A stretch of DNA of 64,000 nucleotides from Bacteroidales bacterium UBA1392 (GTDB taxonomy: Bacteria; Bacteroidota; Bacteroidia; Bacteroidales; UBA932), in NCBI GenBank assembly GCA_002305275.1, contig DBQO01000020.1:1-64000 (forward strand). Reading direction: 5' to 3'. Positions within the stretch are counted from its first letter, which is position 1. Every line of letters begins with the position of its first letter. Shown here one piece after another: positions 40,428 through 49,910 of this stretch. The notes beneath the pieces are model-generated. The model saw only the letters and a list, made by a program, of their open reading frames with translations, was not told the DNA's origin and ran no database searches. Made by a program: the position numbers and the translations under genes.

Positions 40428-42260
40428 TTCCTCTTCTTCAATCAGACTTTCGGCAATAACTTGTGCAAAGTCAACTACCTTAATATCCGATTGCTTGCTA
40501 AATGTCTTCATACATAGCGGGCATGCGGTCACAATCCTGTCGGGGGAGTTGGCAGTAAGGTTGCGAATGGAATTCTCCGTAATGCGTCCTCTCTCTTCAT
40601 GTGTGAGGGTAAGACTGCCCAGAGAACCACCACAGCAGATGCTCTCTTTTCGCTCTTTAGTTGCCGGCACCAACTCAGCAACCCTGGATAGAGCATTGCG
40701 GGGTGCATCATATATACCGCATCCACGCCCAAGTTCACAGGGATCGTGATATACGTACCTGAGCTCCCGTTTTCTCAATTTTATGACCCCTTCAGCGGCC
40801 AGTTGCTCGAAATACTCGGTGTAGTGCATCACCTGCACTCCTTCCAGATTGTAATCTTCCTTGAATATCCTATAGCAGATAGCACAGGATACCAACAGTA
40901 TGGGTACACCGCTCTCCTTAATGATCCGGGTATTTTTCTCTATCAGTTTCTTCGCTTCCTCGGTGCGACCTGAGAGCAGTAAAGGTCTTCCACAGCAGAC
41001 GGTCCCTTGCGAATCCATCAGAGTAAAATCTATATCTGCGTTTGTCAGCACTTTCTGCACCGATTGTGAAATCGTCGGCGTCAAAGAGCTCATACAGCCT
41101 GCATAATAGAGAACCTTCTCTCCACCTACCGAAATTGCGGAGGTCAGCGCTCCATTAGGGAGCTTGTCGAGATAGCTGAAGTCCTGTTTGATATTGTAGG
41201 GCTGTTGCTTGCGGAGTGCCAGTCGTAGGTCTATTGCCGATATGTTGATGGGGCATAGGACCGAACATTTGCCACACATCAGGCACTTGTCGGCAATCGC
41301 CAGCGCCCGTGGCTGGTTTCTTCTTTTGAGTTGACGTATGTAGTAGACGGTGGTATTCTTGAGTCCCGCCTTATCAACACTCATGGGGCAGGCATCCAGA
41401 CAAACACCGCAGCTCGGACAGGTGTAGAGCTCAGCAAGAGCATACCCCTTGCGTGGCCTCCGTACCCTGAGTCCCGCATTTTTTAGTGGGATCAAGAGTA
41501 TCTCCGCGGGAATATGCATGTATCGGGTAAATGGAAGTACCATCATAAAGGTACCCAATGCGATTGAGTAGGCCCACCAGGCTATAGTGAAATTTTCAGG
41601 TTTGCTGAGGATGCTGGCAAAGAGCCAGTTGACAGGTACGGTGAGAAAACTGCCTCCGCCCACACCTGCGGTAAATCCTTCGGCTATCAGCCTAAGGGGA
41701 AATATAGCCCAGAGTGAGTAGAGTCCTACCCGATCCAGCAGAGTTAGTTTGGTAGTTCTCCGCATGCCCATCAATTTGGAACGGAAACGCTTGATAATGG
41801 CGAGAATTATACCGCTAAGCACTACCAATAGGAAAAAGTCCATCAGGAAAAAGAGGAGCGAGCCCTTGAGGGTCGTACTCTCCACTGCCATGAAGTAGCG
41901 GAAAAATATAGGATAATAAAACAATCCGCCCCTTTCGGGAATATAGAGGAATGTCTCAATGTGACCGATGACAATCAGCATAAACCAGCCGAAGGCAATG
42001 CTGGAGTGCATATATCCCAGCACCTTGTTGCGCTTCCATAACTTTACGTGCAAAAGGGAGTCGTAAAACAAGTCACGGAAATTCTTTGCAATTATTACAG
42101 GATTGACAAGAGATTTGTAGAGCTTGATGCGGTCTGCACGCTCAAGCTGGACAATGATTTTAATCAGACCTATGATGCACCATAGGATTACGAAAATCAT
42201 TCCTATCATGAAAGGGAGCACAAAGTAGTCGAACCCCGATATGAACCTCTCTCTCATCAT
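40425..42260 (-). CDS. Membrane-bound HdrDE-like iron-sulfur protein
   Basis: A 611-residue fusion. Residues about 1-260 hold five or six membrane helices with spaced histidines, like the NarI/HdrE cytochrome b subunit (GYMHSSIAFGWFMLIVIGHIE, RYMHIPAEILLIP). Next are two [4Fe-4S] motifs, CPSCGVCLDACP and CLMCGKCSVLCP, then two CCG domains (CAGCMSSL... CCGRPLLLSG with SCAICYRIF, and HDPCELGRGCG... CCGGSLG with CPLCMKTF), the cluster-binding fold of HdrD. Such proteins pass electrons between quinone and a thiol or disulfide partner. It closes the operon. Confidence 0.82.
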   Translation of the reverse strand: MMRERFISGFDYFVLPFMIGMIFVILWCIIGLIKIIVQLERADRIKLYKSLVNPVIIAKNFRDLFYDSLLHVKLWKRNKVLGYMHSSIAFGWFMLIVIGHIETFLYIPERGGLFYYPIFFRYFMAVESTTLKGSLLFFLMDFFLLVVLSGIILAIIKRFRSKLMGMRRTTKLTLLDRVGLYSLWAIFPLRLIAEGFTAGVGGGSFLTVPVNWLFASILSKPENFTIAWWAYSIALGTFMMVLPFTRYMHIPAEILLIPLKNAGLRVRRPRKGYALAELYTCPSCGVCLDACPMSVDKAGLKNTTVYYIRQLKRRNQPRALAIADKCLMCGKCSVLCPINISAIDLRLALRKQQPYNIKQDFSYLDKLPNGALTSAISVGGEKVLYYAGCMSSLTPTISQSVQKVLTNADIDFTLMDSQGTVCCGRPLLLSGRTEEAKKLIEKNTRIIKESGVPILLVSCAICYRIFKEDYNLEGVQVMHYTEYFEQLAAEGVIKLRKRELRYVYHDPCELGRGCGIYDAPRNALSRVAELVPATKERKESICCGGSLGSLTLTHEERGRITENSIRNLTANSPDRIVTACPLCMKTFSKQSDIKVVDFAQVIAESLIEEEE

Positions 42261-42264
42261 AATG

Positions 42265-42591
42265 TCAGATCTTGTATATTTTACATATTGAAAGGATCAG
42301 ATGCCTCGTATTGATGCCTCTGGGGCAGACGATATGGCACTTGCCGCAAAGCATGCAGGACTTGAGCTGGGGAAGAAGATCCTTTTCGCATCCGCGTTGA
42401 AGGCTGAGCAGTACTTTTCTGAGATTGACATCTGTGAAAACACCTGCGGTACAACTTGCAGCGCAAGATCCACATGAGATACATTTCAATGCATCAGGTT
42501 CCATGGCACACAATTCATCGAATAGATGCATATTGGCATCATCGATATCAAGTGTAGAACTCGGTGTAAGATTATATCCGAAATCTATCAT
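42265..42591 (-). CDS. HdrC-like 2x[4Fe-4S] protein
   Basis: A 108-residue electron carrier with two cluster motifs, CISCGSCAASC-TAG and CMLCGKCHIVCPRG, separated by a helical LRKVLLSLQRG linker, as in HdrC and the ferredoxin part of related complexes. The first motif lacks the usual Pro after its fourth Cys. It shares one base with the stop of the HdrA-like gene (TAATG) and is 4 bases before the membrane protein gene, so it probably bridges the soluble flavoprotein and the membrane subunit. Confidence 0.82.
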   Translation of the reverse strand: MIDFGYNLTPSSTLDIDDANMHLFDELCAMEPDALKCISCGSCAASCTAGVFTDVNLRKVLLSLQRGCEKDLLPQLKSCMLCGKCHIVCPRGINTRHLILSICKIYKI

Positions 42592-43604
42592 TAAACCTCT
42601 TGTTTGAAATAGTGATCAATGGCCATAGCTGCCGCTCTGGCTTCATTGAGGGTCTCAGGAATGGTTTTGGGACCGGTGGCAGCACCGGCAAAAAATATCC
42701 CCTTGCTATGGCTCTCAGTCGTACGGAAGAGCATATCCCGGGGCATGAAAAAACCATCTTCTCCGAGATGTACCCCGGTCATGGAGGCAATTTCGCGGTT
42801 TTCGTCATTAGGGGACATACCGGCCATAAGTACCAGAAGGTCCATAGTGACACGTATCGGTTTGCCGATAAGTGTATCTTCCGCCTTAACGACAAGTCTT
42901 CCCTCAATATTTTCAGAGACCTCCGAAACCCTGCCACGAACAAAGAGTATCCCATATTTGCGCTGGGCATTGAGGTAGAGATCCTCATATTTCCGGCCAA
43001 ACATCCTCAAGTCCATATAGAAACAGTAAACGGTGGCGTCAGGATAGAGTTCCTTCATCTCGCAGGCCTGTTTGATGGCAGTAGCACAGCACACTTTAGA
43101 GCATTGGCGGTTGCCCGCTTTTTCATCTCTGGAGCCCACACAGTGGACAAAACCTATAACCTTCGGATCTTTTATCCTCGGATCTTCTCCCGTATTGAAG
43201 AAATCCTCGAGATCAGCATTTGTAATAACGTGGTTATATATGCCGTATCCGTATTCCTCTTTCTTCTCAGCCGGGAACAAAGAAAATCCTGTGGTAAAAA
43301 GAAGGGCATCTGCCTGTATCGAAATGCCATTGGAGCAGATTGCTACATATAGATGTTTGAGCTTGTTGATTGAGACTATATCCGTATCGGTAAACCATTT
43401 GATCCCATCCATATCGGAGGTAAGGGAGTTGAGAAGCTCCTCGGTAGATTCCCCATCCGGAAAGAGTTTATGCCACTTGGCAAGATGGCCTCCAAGGTGG
43501 GACTCTTTTTCGATAAGAATTGGAGTGTGGCCGAAATCGCGTATTTTGCGAGAAGCTTCTATGCCGGCAGGACCTCCGCCAATTATAAGTACATTTCGTT
43601 TCAT
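42591..43604 (-). CDS. HdrA-like FAD flavoprotein
   Basis: A 337-residue flavoprotein with the dinucleotide-binding start NVLIIGGGPAGIEASRKI, EKESHLGGHLAKW (the HdrA-type second motif), FVHCVGSRDEKAGNRQCSKVCCATAIKQA, which carries the extra HdrA cysteines, and IFFAGAATGPKTIPETLNEARAAA at the end. HdrA is the FAD subunit that can bifurcate electrons in methanogens. This copy is short and lacks the ferredoxin inserts of archaeal HdrA. It follows the HdrB-like gene by 16 bases. Confidence 0.85.
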   Translation of the reverse strand: MKRNVLIIGGGPAGIEASRKIRDFGHTPILIEKESHLGGHLAKWHKLFPDGESTEELLNSLTSDMDGIKWFTDTDIVSINKLKHLYVAICSNGISIQADALLFTTGFSLFPAEKKEEYGYGIYNHVITNADLEDFFNTGEDPRIKDPKVIGFVHCVGSRDEKAGNRQCSKVCCATAIKQACEMKELYPDATVYCFYMDLRMFGRKYEDLYLNAQRKYGILFVRGRVSEVSENIEGRLVVKAEDTLIGKPIRVTMDLLVLMAGMSPNDENREIASMTGVHLGEDGFFMPRDMLFRTTESHSKGIFFAGAATGPKTIPETLNEARAAAMAIDHYFKQEV

Positions 43605-43620
43605 TGAGTCATCTATTATA

Positions 43621-44691
43621 TCAACAACACTTGATGTTCATGGGAAATTCCGGCATTTTGAGGATTTTACCCCCACTGCCTTTATATTTATCTTCTTTGT
43701 TGTATTTTATTCCCATCTTATCCAGCAGGGGCTCTACTGCCACCTGATGCATCTGGAGTCCGAGATCCCAGGGATCATATCCCAACACCAGACCTGCAAC
43801 CTCTTCATAGGTAAATACAGGAATGCCATAACCGTTTTCGCCATAGGTTTTACCGGTCTGTTCGGCGATCACATATTGCCATCTGTCCATGAAATAGGGG
43901 CACCCCGGACAGTTGGTAATGATCATGTCGGGCTTGTAAGGCTCCATCGATTCAAATTTCTTGTGAGTGTTGGACATCGAGTAACCGCGATTGGCTTTGA
44001 CCAGATATTGCCTGAAACCAAATCCGCAGCAATGTCTGCGCTCCGGATAATCTATCACTTCTCCACCCCAGGAATCTATCATACCGGCAAGTACATAGGG
44101 ATATTCCGCACCACCTACACCCTTTGAGGGGAACATTTTGGAATAGTGGCATCCTATATGCTCCACAACCCTCAGCGGCTCGCCTGTAAATTTATTGACA
44201 AGACGGTGCTTCGCCCTGGCAGCTATCTCGTTGCGAAATTTGTAAATGATGTCACTGGCGTGAGCAAGATATTCAGGCTTTTGCAATTCGCGTCTGCAAG
44301 ATTTCCAGAGGTGCTCCCTTATTTTATCTTCAAGATCGGGAAAAGTCCTCCAGTCTTCCAGTACCTCAGTGTAGAGACCAAATGAGGTAATGCAGGAACA
44401 AACGTAATTTTTGTAGCCGTGTTCAGCCATAAGAGCAAATTGGCGGGCTATGATAGTCATCATTGTTTCCTGCGGTAGTGCCTCGGAGTGGTAGGCAATG
44501 CCTCCGCAAGTGGTATGATGTTCGGTTTCGAAAAAATCTTTACCGAGTTTGTTGCGAACTATGTCGAGGAATGCCACTTCCGATCCCGGAAAAAAACTTT
44601 GGCGTATGCAACTTCTTACATAAAACCAGTGGTCATCGGGAATCTCTTTCTGGTAGTCCGACCATATTTTCTGTTTCCCCTGAAATATCAT
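43621..44691 (-). CDS. HdrB-like CCG-domain protein
   Basis: A 356-residue protein. In methanogens HdrB carries two CCG domains that hold the unusual noncubane clusters. Here the second is complete (CGFGF preceded by RHC, then NCPGCPYFMDRW), while the first shows HHTTCGGIAYHSEAL and CSCITSF, plus HIGCHYSKMFP. The pattern is near but not identical to archaeal HdrB, so cluster binding at the first site may differ. It is 17 bases downstream of the HdrC-like gene. The likely role is thiol/disulfide or sulfur-compound chemistry. Confidence 0.8.
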   Translation of the reverse strand: MIFQGKQKIWSDYQKEIPDDHWFYVRSCIRQSFFPGSEVAFLDIVRNKLGKDFFETEHHTTCGGIAYHSEALPQETMMTIIARQFALMAEHGYKNYVCSCITSFGLYTEVLEDWRTFPDLEDKIREHLWKSCRRELQKPEYLAHASDIIYKFRNEIAARAKHRLVNKFTGEPLRVVEHIGCHYSKMFPSKGVGGAEYPYVLAGMIDSWGGEVIDYPERRHCCGFGFRQYLVKANRGYSMSNTHKKFESMEPYKPDMIITNCPGCPYFMDRWQYVIAEQTGKTYGENGYGIPVFTYEEVAGLVLGYDPWDLGLQMHQVAVEPLLDKMGIKYNKEDKYKGSGGKILKMPEFPMNIKCC

Positions 44692-44707
44692 TTCGTTGCT
44701 TTTAAAA

Positions 44708-45403
44708 TTAACGGTTTAGATGATCCTTCTCTGTCTCCTCAAATGCCTTTTTTTCATATTCGTCGTAGGGGAGACCCATCTCTTTTGCTTTTATCTTAGA
44801 GGCCTCTTCTATTATCTCCATACGGCGCGTAGCGCCGGTCTGGTCAAATATCGCCTTGAGTTCTGCAAGCGATTCATCGGGTATCTTTCTTAAAATACCG
44901 GGTCCCTTTCCGTCGAAATTGGCACCGAGGCGCTCGTAGACCTCCTCCATGTTTTCATTCACCCATTTGCCCGTCAGGCCATATTCAGGGTGTTCGCTAT
45001 AGTGAAATGTTCGCGGATAGACGCAATAGCCATAGTTGAGTATATTGTTCTGCATACGGCGGGTCAATGGGAGCATTTGTCGTCCCTTTTCGCTTTCCAC
45101 GAAATAACCCATTTCAATTGAGAGCGATCTTAGAGCCATTACCACAAGTCCGGGAGCATTGCGTCTGGGACAGCGTGTCACGCAGGACATGCACTCGCCA
45201 CAGTACCATATCTGTTCACCCTTAAGTAATTCTTCTATTTGAGCGTCATCCTGGCTCTGGACAATGTTGACTATGTTTTTAGGATTGTATTTGTAGAACT
45301 CGGCTGCCGGACAGATCGCAGTACAGGTACCGCAGTTGATACAGGCTTTCAAACCCTCTTTAATGCGATAATCTTGGATCAATTTTTCGTATAGTTTGCC
45401 CAT
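44708..45403 (-). CDS. HdrC-like iron-sulfur protein (first gene of operon)
   Basis: A 231-residue protein with [4Fe-4S] motifs CINCGTCTAICP (about residues 21-32) and CGECMSCVTRCP, and a helical C-terminal half of about 120 residues ending KKAFEETEKDHLNR. The two motifs and the spacing are those of HdrC, the ferredoxin-like partner of HdrB. A -7 box stands just upstream, so transcription of the five-gene operon probably starts here. Confidence 0.83.
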   Translation of the reverse strand: MGKLYEKLIQDYRIKEGLKACINCGTCTAICPAAEFYKYNPKNIVNIVQSQDDAQIEELLKGEQIWYCGECMSCVTRCPRRNAPGLVVMALRSLSIEMGYFVESEKGRQMLPLTRRMQNNILNYGYCVYPRTFHYSEHPEYGLTGKWVNENMEEVYERLGANFDGKGPGILRKIPDESLAELKAIFDQTGATRRMEIIEEASKIKAKEMGLPYDEYEKKAFEETEKDHLNR

Positions 45404-45425
45404 ACAGTTTTGGTTTTAGATAGGG

Positions 45426-45433
45426 CAAAGTTA
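45426..45433 (-). promoter_or_regulatory. -7 box (TAacTTTG) for the hdr-like operon
   Basis: Exact minus-strand TAnnTTTG 22 bases before the ATG at 45403. The rest of the 77-base gap to carB shows one TAGTTTG heptamer on the minus strand (45445-45451) and nothing else clear. Confidence 0.5.
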
Positions 45434-45480
45434 ACAAAAAACCTATACAAACTACATAAATGCAAATAAAACCCGCTCTC

Positions 45481-48400
45481 TTATAAGGTATACTCGTCCC
45501 AGCTTTTTATCTGAATCTCCTCGACAGGCAGATTGCAAAAAGAGATAATAAATGCGGTAGCCAGCCGTGTGTTGGTGATTATGGGGATATTGAAGTCCAC
45601 CGAAGCGCGGCGTATTTTATAGCCGTTGCTCAATTCGGATTCGGTGAGGTTTTTGGGTATGTTTACCACAAAATCTATCTCCCTGTTTTGTATCATCTCC
45701 AGCGCCCCGCGTTCCTCACCACTTTCACTCGGCCAGAGTACTCTGGTCGCGGGAACATTGTTCTCCACTAAGTATTTATAGGTGCCACCCGTAGCAAAAA
45801 GATTGTATCCATTTTTTACCAACAAACGGGAAGCGTTAAGCATTTCCGCTTTTTGGCGTGCATCACCGGTGGAGAGCAGGATATTCTTTTTGGGAATGGT
45901 ATAGCCCACGGAGAGCATGGATTTGAGAATGGCTTCATTGGTATCGTCTCCTATGCAGCCAACTTCACCTGTAGATGCCATATCCACGCCCAGCACCGGA
46001 TCGGCTTTTTGTAATCGCGAGAATGAGAACTGTGAGGCCTTGATACCTACGTAATCGAGGTCAAAAGCATTTCTGGCAGGAGGTACGGGATTCTCTCCGA
46101 TCATCACTCTGGTAGCAAGTTCTATAAAATTGATCTTGAGGACCTTGGATACGAAGGGAAAGCTCCTCGATGCGCGGAGGTTGCACTCGATTACCTTGAT
46201 ATCGTTTTCTTTTGCGAGGAATTGGATATTAAAGGGTCCTGAAATGTTGAGTTCTCTTGCAATCTTGCGGGCAATCTTCTTGATTCTCCTCGCTGTCTCG
46301 ACATAGAGTTTCTGAGGAGGAAACTGTATCGTAGCATCACCGGAGTGTACTCCGGCAAATTCTATATGCTCGGATATTGCGTAGGCTATCACTTCACCCC
46401 GATTAGCCACGGCATCAAACTCAATCTCCTTGGCATGCTCTATAAATTCGCTCACCACCACAGGATGCTTTTTTGATACATTGGCTGCCAGAGAGAGGAA
46501 TCTCTCAAGCTCGCCCTCATTGGAGCAGACATTCATTGCTGCACCTGAAAGCACATAAGAGGGACGCACGAGTACGGGAAATCCCACCGACGCCACAAAT
46601 TGATTGATCTCTTCGAGGGTGGTCAGCTCCTGCCATTTGGGCTGGTCAACCCCTATGGTATCGAGCATTGAGGAGAATTTGTGCCTGTCTTCCGCCCTGT
46701 CTATACTCGATGCAGGTGTTCCCAAAACATTAACACCGTTCTGGGAGAGGCGTAGGGCGAGATTGTTGGGGATTTGTCCTCCTACGGAGAGAATTATGCC
46801 GTGCGGAGCCTCGAGTTCATAAATGTCCATCACTCTTTCGAATGTGAGTTCATCGAAATAGAGACGGTCGCATATATCGTAGTCGGTGGAGACCGTTTCG
46901 GGATTATAATTGATCATAATGCCTCTCCATCCCACTTTACGGATAGTTTGGAGGGCATTTACACTACACCAGTCAAACTCCACTGAGCTGCCTATGCGGT
47001 AGGCACCCGAGCCGAGTACTATGATCGACCTGCGGTCATTTTCATACTTTATATCATGTTCCTGCCCGTTATAGGTCAGGTAGAGATAGTTGCTTTTGGC
47101 CGGAAATTCGCCTGCGAGAGTATCTATTTGTTTAACATAAGGCACAATACCGACCGATTTGCGATACTTTCTAATGCGTATTACCTGCTCTTCGCTGTCG
47201 ATTTTGTCCTTGTATATCAGGCGTCCTATTTGAAAATCTGAAAAACCGAGCTGTTTGGAGAGCTTCAAGAGCTCCAGATCCACCTCTTCAGGTTTGTTGG
47301 CCTTTTCCAGCTCCCGGGATACAACTACTATGTTATAGAGCTTTTCAAGAAACCATTTATCGATTTTCGTAAGTTCACATATTTCATCTACCGTATAACC
47401 CTTCTGAAAGGCCTTCGAAATGACAAAAATGCGGTTGTCGGTAGGTTCGCGCAATGCCTTGTCGATGTCTGGCACAACAATCTCCTTATTGGCCACAAAT
47501 CCGTGGGCACCCTGTCCAATCATTCGCAGACCCTTCTGCATAGCCTCTTCGAAATTTCGGCCAATGGCCATAACTTCACCTACACTCTTCATACTGCTGC
47601 CAATCTCTCTGGAGACTCCGTGAAATTTGGAGAGGTCCCAGCGGGGAATCTTGCAGATCACATAATCGAGCGCAGGCTCAAAAAATGCAGTTGTAGTGCG
47701 GGTAACGGCGTTTTTGAGTTCAAATAATCCATAGCCGAGAGCGAGTTTTGCAGCCACTGTGGCGAGCGGATAACCGGTAGCCTTGGATGCGAGGGCGGAA
47801 CTCCTGGATAGGCGGGCATTTATTTCGATCACACGGTAATCGTCTGACAGGGTATCATAGGCAAACTGCACATTACATTCGCCGATAATCCCTACGTGGC
47901 GGGCTATCTTGATAGCCAGCTCCTTTAGCATGGAGATGTCGTGATTGTCGAGAGTCTGGCAGGGGGCTACTACTATGCTCTCTCCCGTATGTATGCCGAG
48001 TGGGTCGAAATTCTCCATATTTGCCACCGTGATGCAGTTGTCGTATCTGTCACGCACCACTTCGTACTCTATCTCTTTCCAGCCCTTAAGCGATTTTTCT
48101 ACCAGTACTTGTGAGGAGTAGGAGAATGATTTTTCCGCTAGCAGGTTCAACTCCTCCTCGTTGTCGCAAAAGCCGCTACCCAGCCCACCGAGTGCATAGG
48201 CAGCTCTTAGAATCACCGGATAACCCAGCTCCAAAGCCGCTTTACGGGCATCTTCTATATTTCCTACAGCATGGCTCCTGATAATCTTAACCCCGATCTC
48301 TTCCATTTTTTTGTTGAAGAGATCCCTATCCTCAGTGTCGATGATTGCCTGGACGGGAGTTCCGAGCACCTTGAGGTTATATTTCCCGAAAACGCCCGCC

Positions 48401-48708
48401 TGGAAGAGCTTCACTCCGCAGTTAAGAGCGGTCTGGCCTCCGAATGCCAGTAGAATGCCATCCGGACGCTCCTTTTCTATCACTTTCTCTACGAAGTAAG
48501 GAGTCACGGGAAGAAAATAGATTTTGTCTGCAACACCTTCGGATGTCTGTACCGTGGCGATATTGGGATTGATCAGGATGGTAAATATGCCCTCCTCTTT
48601 CATCGCCTTGAGAGCTTGTGAGCCTGAATAGTCAAATTCGCCCGCTTCACCTATCTTAAGTGCCCCGGAGCCCAGCAGGAGGACTTTCTTGATGCTTGTA
48701 TCTATCAT
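45481..48708 (-). CDS. carB: Carbamoyl phosphate synthase, large subunit
   Basis: A 1075-residue CarB with two homologous ATP-grasp halves. The first has LLLGSGALKIGEAGEFDYSGSQALKAMKEEG and EYEVVRD, the second IIVLGSGAYRIGSSVEFDWCSVNALQTIRK and EFDAVANRGE. The C-terminal MGS-like regulatory domain starts about residue 935 (LLSTGDARQKAEMLNASRLL). It uses ammonia channelled from CarA, bicarbonate and two ATP to make carbamoyl phosphate for arginine and pyrimidine synthesis. Its ATG overlaps the carA stop by four bases. Length and motif set are normal. Confidence 0.97.
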   Translation of the reverse strand: MIDTSIKKVLLLGSGALKIGEAGEFDYSGSQALKAMKEEGIFTILINPNIATVQTSEGVADKIYFLPVTPYFVEKVIEKERPDGILLAFGGQTALNCGVKLFQAGVFGKYNLKVLGTPVQAIIDTEDRDLFNKKMEEIGVKIIRSHAVGNIEDARKAALELGYPVILRAAYALGGLGSGFCDNEEELNLLAEKSFSYSSQVLVEKSLKGWKEIEYEVVRDRYDNCITVANMENFDPLGIHTGESIVVAPCQTLDNHDISMLKELAIKIARHVGIIGECNVQFAYDTLSDDYRVIEINARLSRSSALASKATGYPLATVAAKLALGYGLFELKNAVTRTTTAFFEPALDYVICKIPRWDLSKFHGVSREIGSSMKSVGEVMAIGRNFEEAMQKGLRMIGQGAHGFVANKEIVVPDIDKALREPTDNRIFVISKAFQKGYTVDEICELTKIDKWFLEKLYNIVVVSRELEKANKPEEVDLELLKLSKQLGFSDFQIGRLIYKDKIDSEEQVIRIRKYRKSVGIVPYVKQIDTLAGEFPAKSNYLYLTYNGQEHDIKYENDRRSIIVLGSGAYRIGSSVEFDWCSVNALQTIRKVGWRGIMINYNPETVSTDYDICDRLYFDELTFERVMDIYELEAPHGIILSVGGQIPNNLALRLSQNGVNVLGTPASSIDRAEDRHKFSSMLDTIGVDQPKWQELTTLEEINQFVASVGFPVLVRPSYVLSGAAMNVCSNEGELERFLSLAANVSKKHPVVVSEFIEHAKEIEFDAVANRGEVIAYAISEHIEFAGVHSGDATIQFPPQKLYVETARRIKKIARKIARELNISGPFNIQFLAKENDIKVIECNLRASRSFPFVSKVLKINFIELATRVMIGENPVPPARNAFDLDYVGIKASQFSFSRLQKADPVLGVDMASTGEVGCIGDDTNEAILKSMLSVGYTIPKKNILLSTGDARQKAEMLNASRLLVKNGYNLFATGGTYKYLVENNVPATRVLWPSESGEERGALEMIQNREIDFVVNIPKNLTESELSNGYKIRRASVDFNIPIITNTRLATAFIISFCNLPVEEIQIKSWDEYTL

Positions 48709-49799
48709 AGTGCCGTCAGAAAAATATCAAAAAGATAACTTGTGTCTTTTGGATTTCCGGTCATATCCGGAAAAAATTGAGTCGAGAAGAATTTATTGCT
48801 TTTGTGCCGGATTCCCTCGTTGGAGCCATCGTTCATATTGGTAAAAATGGGTTCCCAATCCTTGCTGAGGGTAGTTGTATCTACTGCATAACCATGGTTC
48901 TGCGTTGTAATGTAGCATCTGCTGCTATCGGTGGCCCGAACGGGCTGGTTATGGCTTCTGTGGCCGTATTTTAGCTTAAAGGTCCTGGCACCGGCAGCCC
49001 TTGCGAGCAACTGGTGCCCCATACAGATACCGAATATGGGTTTCCCGAGTCTCATAGTATGACGTATGTGTTCTATTGTAGAAGCACAAAATTCAGGATT
49101 GCCCGGGCCGCTGGAGATAAGCAGACCATCATATCTCCCGACTGAGCCATCGTTGAAATCATAGTTCCACGGGACCCTTATCACCTCGATGTTTTTTGAA
49201 ATCAGATATCTCAACATGCTATGTCTGACACCGCAATCTATAAGCACCACTCTTTTGGAGCGCATCGCTCCCGGATAGGTGATGACCTCTTTACAACTCA
49301 CTCTCGCAACAAGGCTCGTGGTGTTTGGATCTTCAACGTCCCATTGGGAGGATGCATCCTCAGGAACTATTCTTCCGAGCATGGAACCGTCATCACGGAT
49401 CACCTTGGTCAGTTCCCGGGTATCCACTCCGTAAATGGCCGGTATCCTGTTTTCCCGGAGCCATTGGTCGAGACTCTTGATTGCACTCCAGTGACTATAT
49501 TTAAGGGAGTAGTCGGATATGATAAGTCCCCGGACGTGGATCCTGTCGGATTCAAAATGTTGCTGTACTCCTCCGGCCGTAATGGCTTCAGGGACTCCGT
49601 AATTTCCTATCAGGGGATATGTTGCGCAGAGGATCTGACCTTCGTAAGAGGGGTCGGTAAGGGACTCCGGATAACCGGTCATAGTAGTGGAAAACACCAC
49701 CTCTCCATCGGCAGGGGCCATATAACCAAACGAATAGCCCTGAAATTCAAGGCCATTTTCCAATTGAACGATAGATCGTGATCTATTTAGCAGTTGCAT
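48705..49799 (-). CDS. carA: Carbamoyl phosphate synthase, small subunit
   Basis: A 364-residue CarA: an N-terminal domain with VQLENGLEFQGYSFGY and MTGYPESLTDPSYEGQILCATYPLIGNYG, and a C-terminal class-I glutaminase domain with the nucleophile Cys in FGICMGHQLLARAAG, then GHRSHNQPV and TQNHGYAVD. It hydrolyses glutamine and feeds ammonia to CarB. The ATG at 49799 was chosen because the codon at 49826 lies within the -7 box at 49824-49831 and adds residues not found in the family. Confidence 0.96.
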   Translation of the reverse strand: MQLLNRSRSIVQLENGLEFQGYSFGYMAPADGEVVFSTTMTGYPESLTDPSYEGQILCATYPLIGNYGVPEAITAGGVQQHFESDRIHVRGLIISDYSLKYSHWSAIKSLDQWLRENRIPAIYGVDTRELTKVIRDDGSMLGRIVPEDASSQWDVEDPNTTSLVARVSCKEVITYPGAMRSKRVVLIDCGVRHSMLRYLISKNIEVIRVPWNYDFNDGSVGRYDGLLISSGPGNPEFCASTIEHIRHTMRLGKPIFGICMGHQLLARAAGARTFKLKYGHRSHNQPVRATDSSRCYITTQNHGYAVDTTTLSKDWEPIFTNMNDGSNEGIRHKSNKFFSTQFFPDMTGNPKDTSYLFDIFLTAL

Positions 49800-49823
49800 T
49801 GTTTGATGCGGTTTAAGATTGTG

Positions 49824-49831
49824 CAAAGATA
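49824..49831 (-). promoter_or_regulatory. -7 box (TAtcTTTG) for carAB
   Basis: Exact minus-strand match 24 bases before the preferred carA ATG at 49799. Confidence 0.55.
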
Positions 49832-49840
49832 ATTATTTCA

Positions 49841-49871
49841 TTGCGACTTGTATCTTTTTTGACTATTTTTG
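49841..49871 (+). promoter_or_regulatory. Promoter of the second C69 dipeptidase gene (TTG-N20-TAttTTTG)
   Basis: TTG at 49841-49843 and a -7 box at 49864-49871, 20 bases apart. The leader to the ATG at 49911 is 39 bases. Confidence 0.62.
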
Positions 49872-49910
49872 CGAACTTAATAGGTTACAAAACCGGAAAA
49901 ATACTTAAAT

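Noticed and set aside
43072..44127. A 351-residue plus-strand ORF
   Set aside because: It is antisense to the HdrA-like and HdrB-like genes and has no recognisable motifs.
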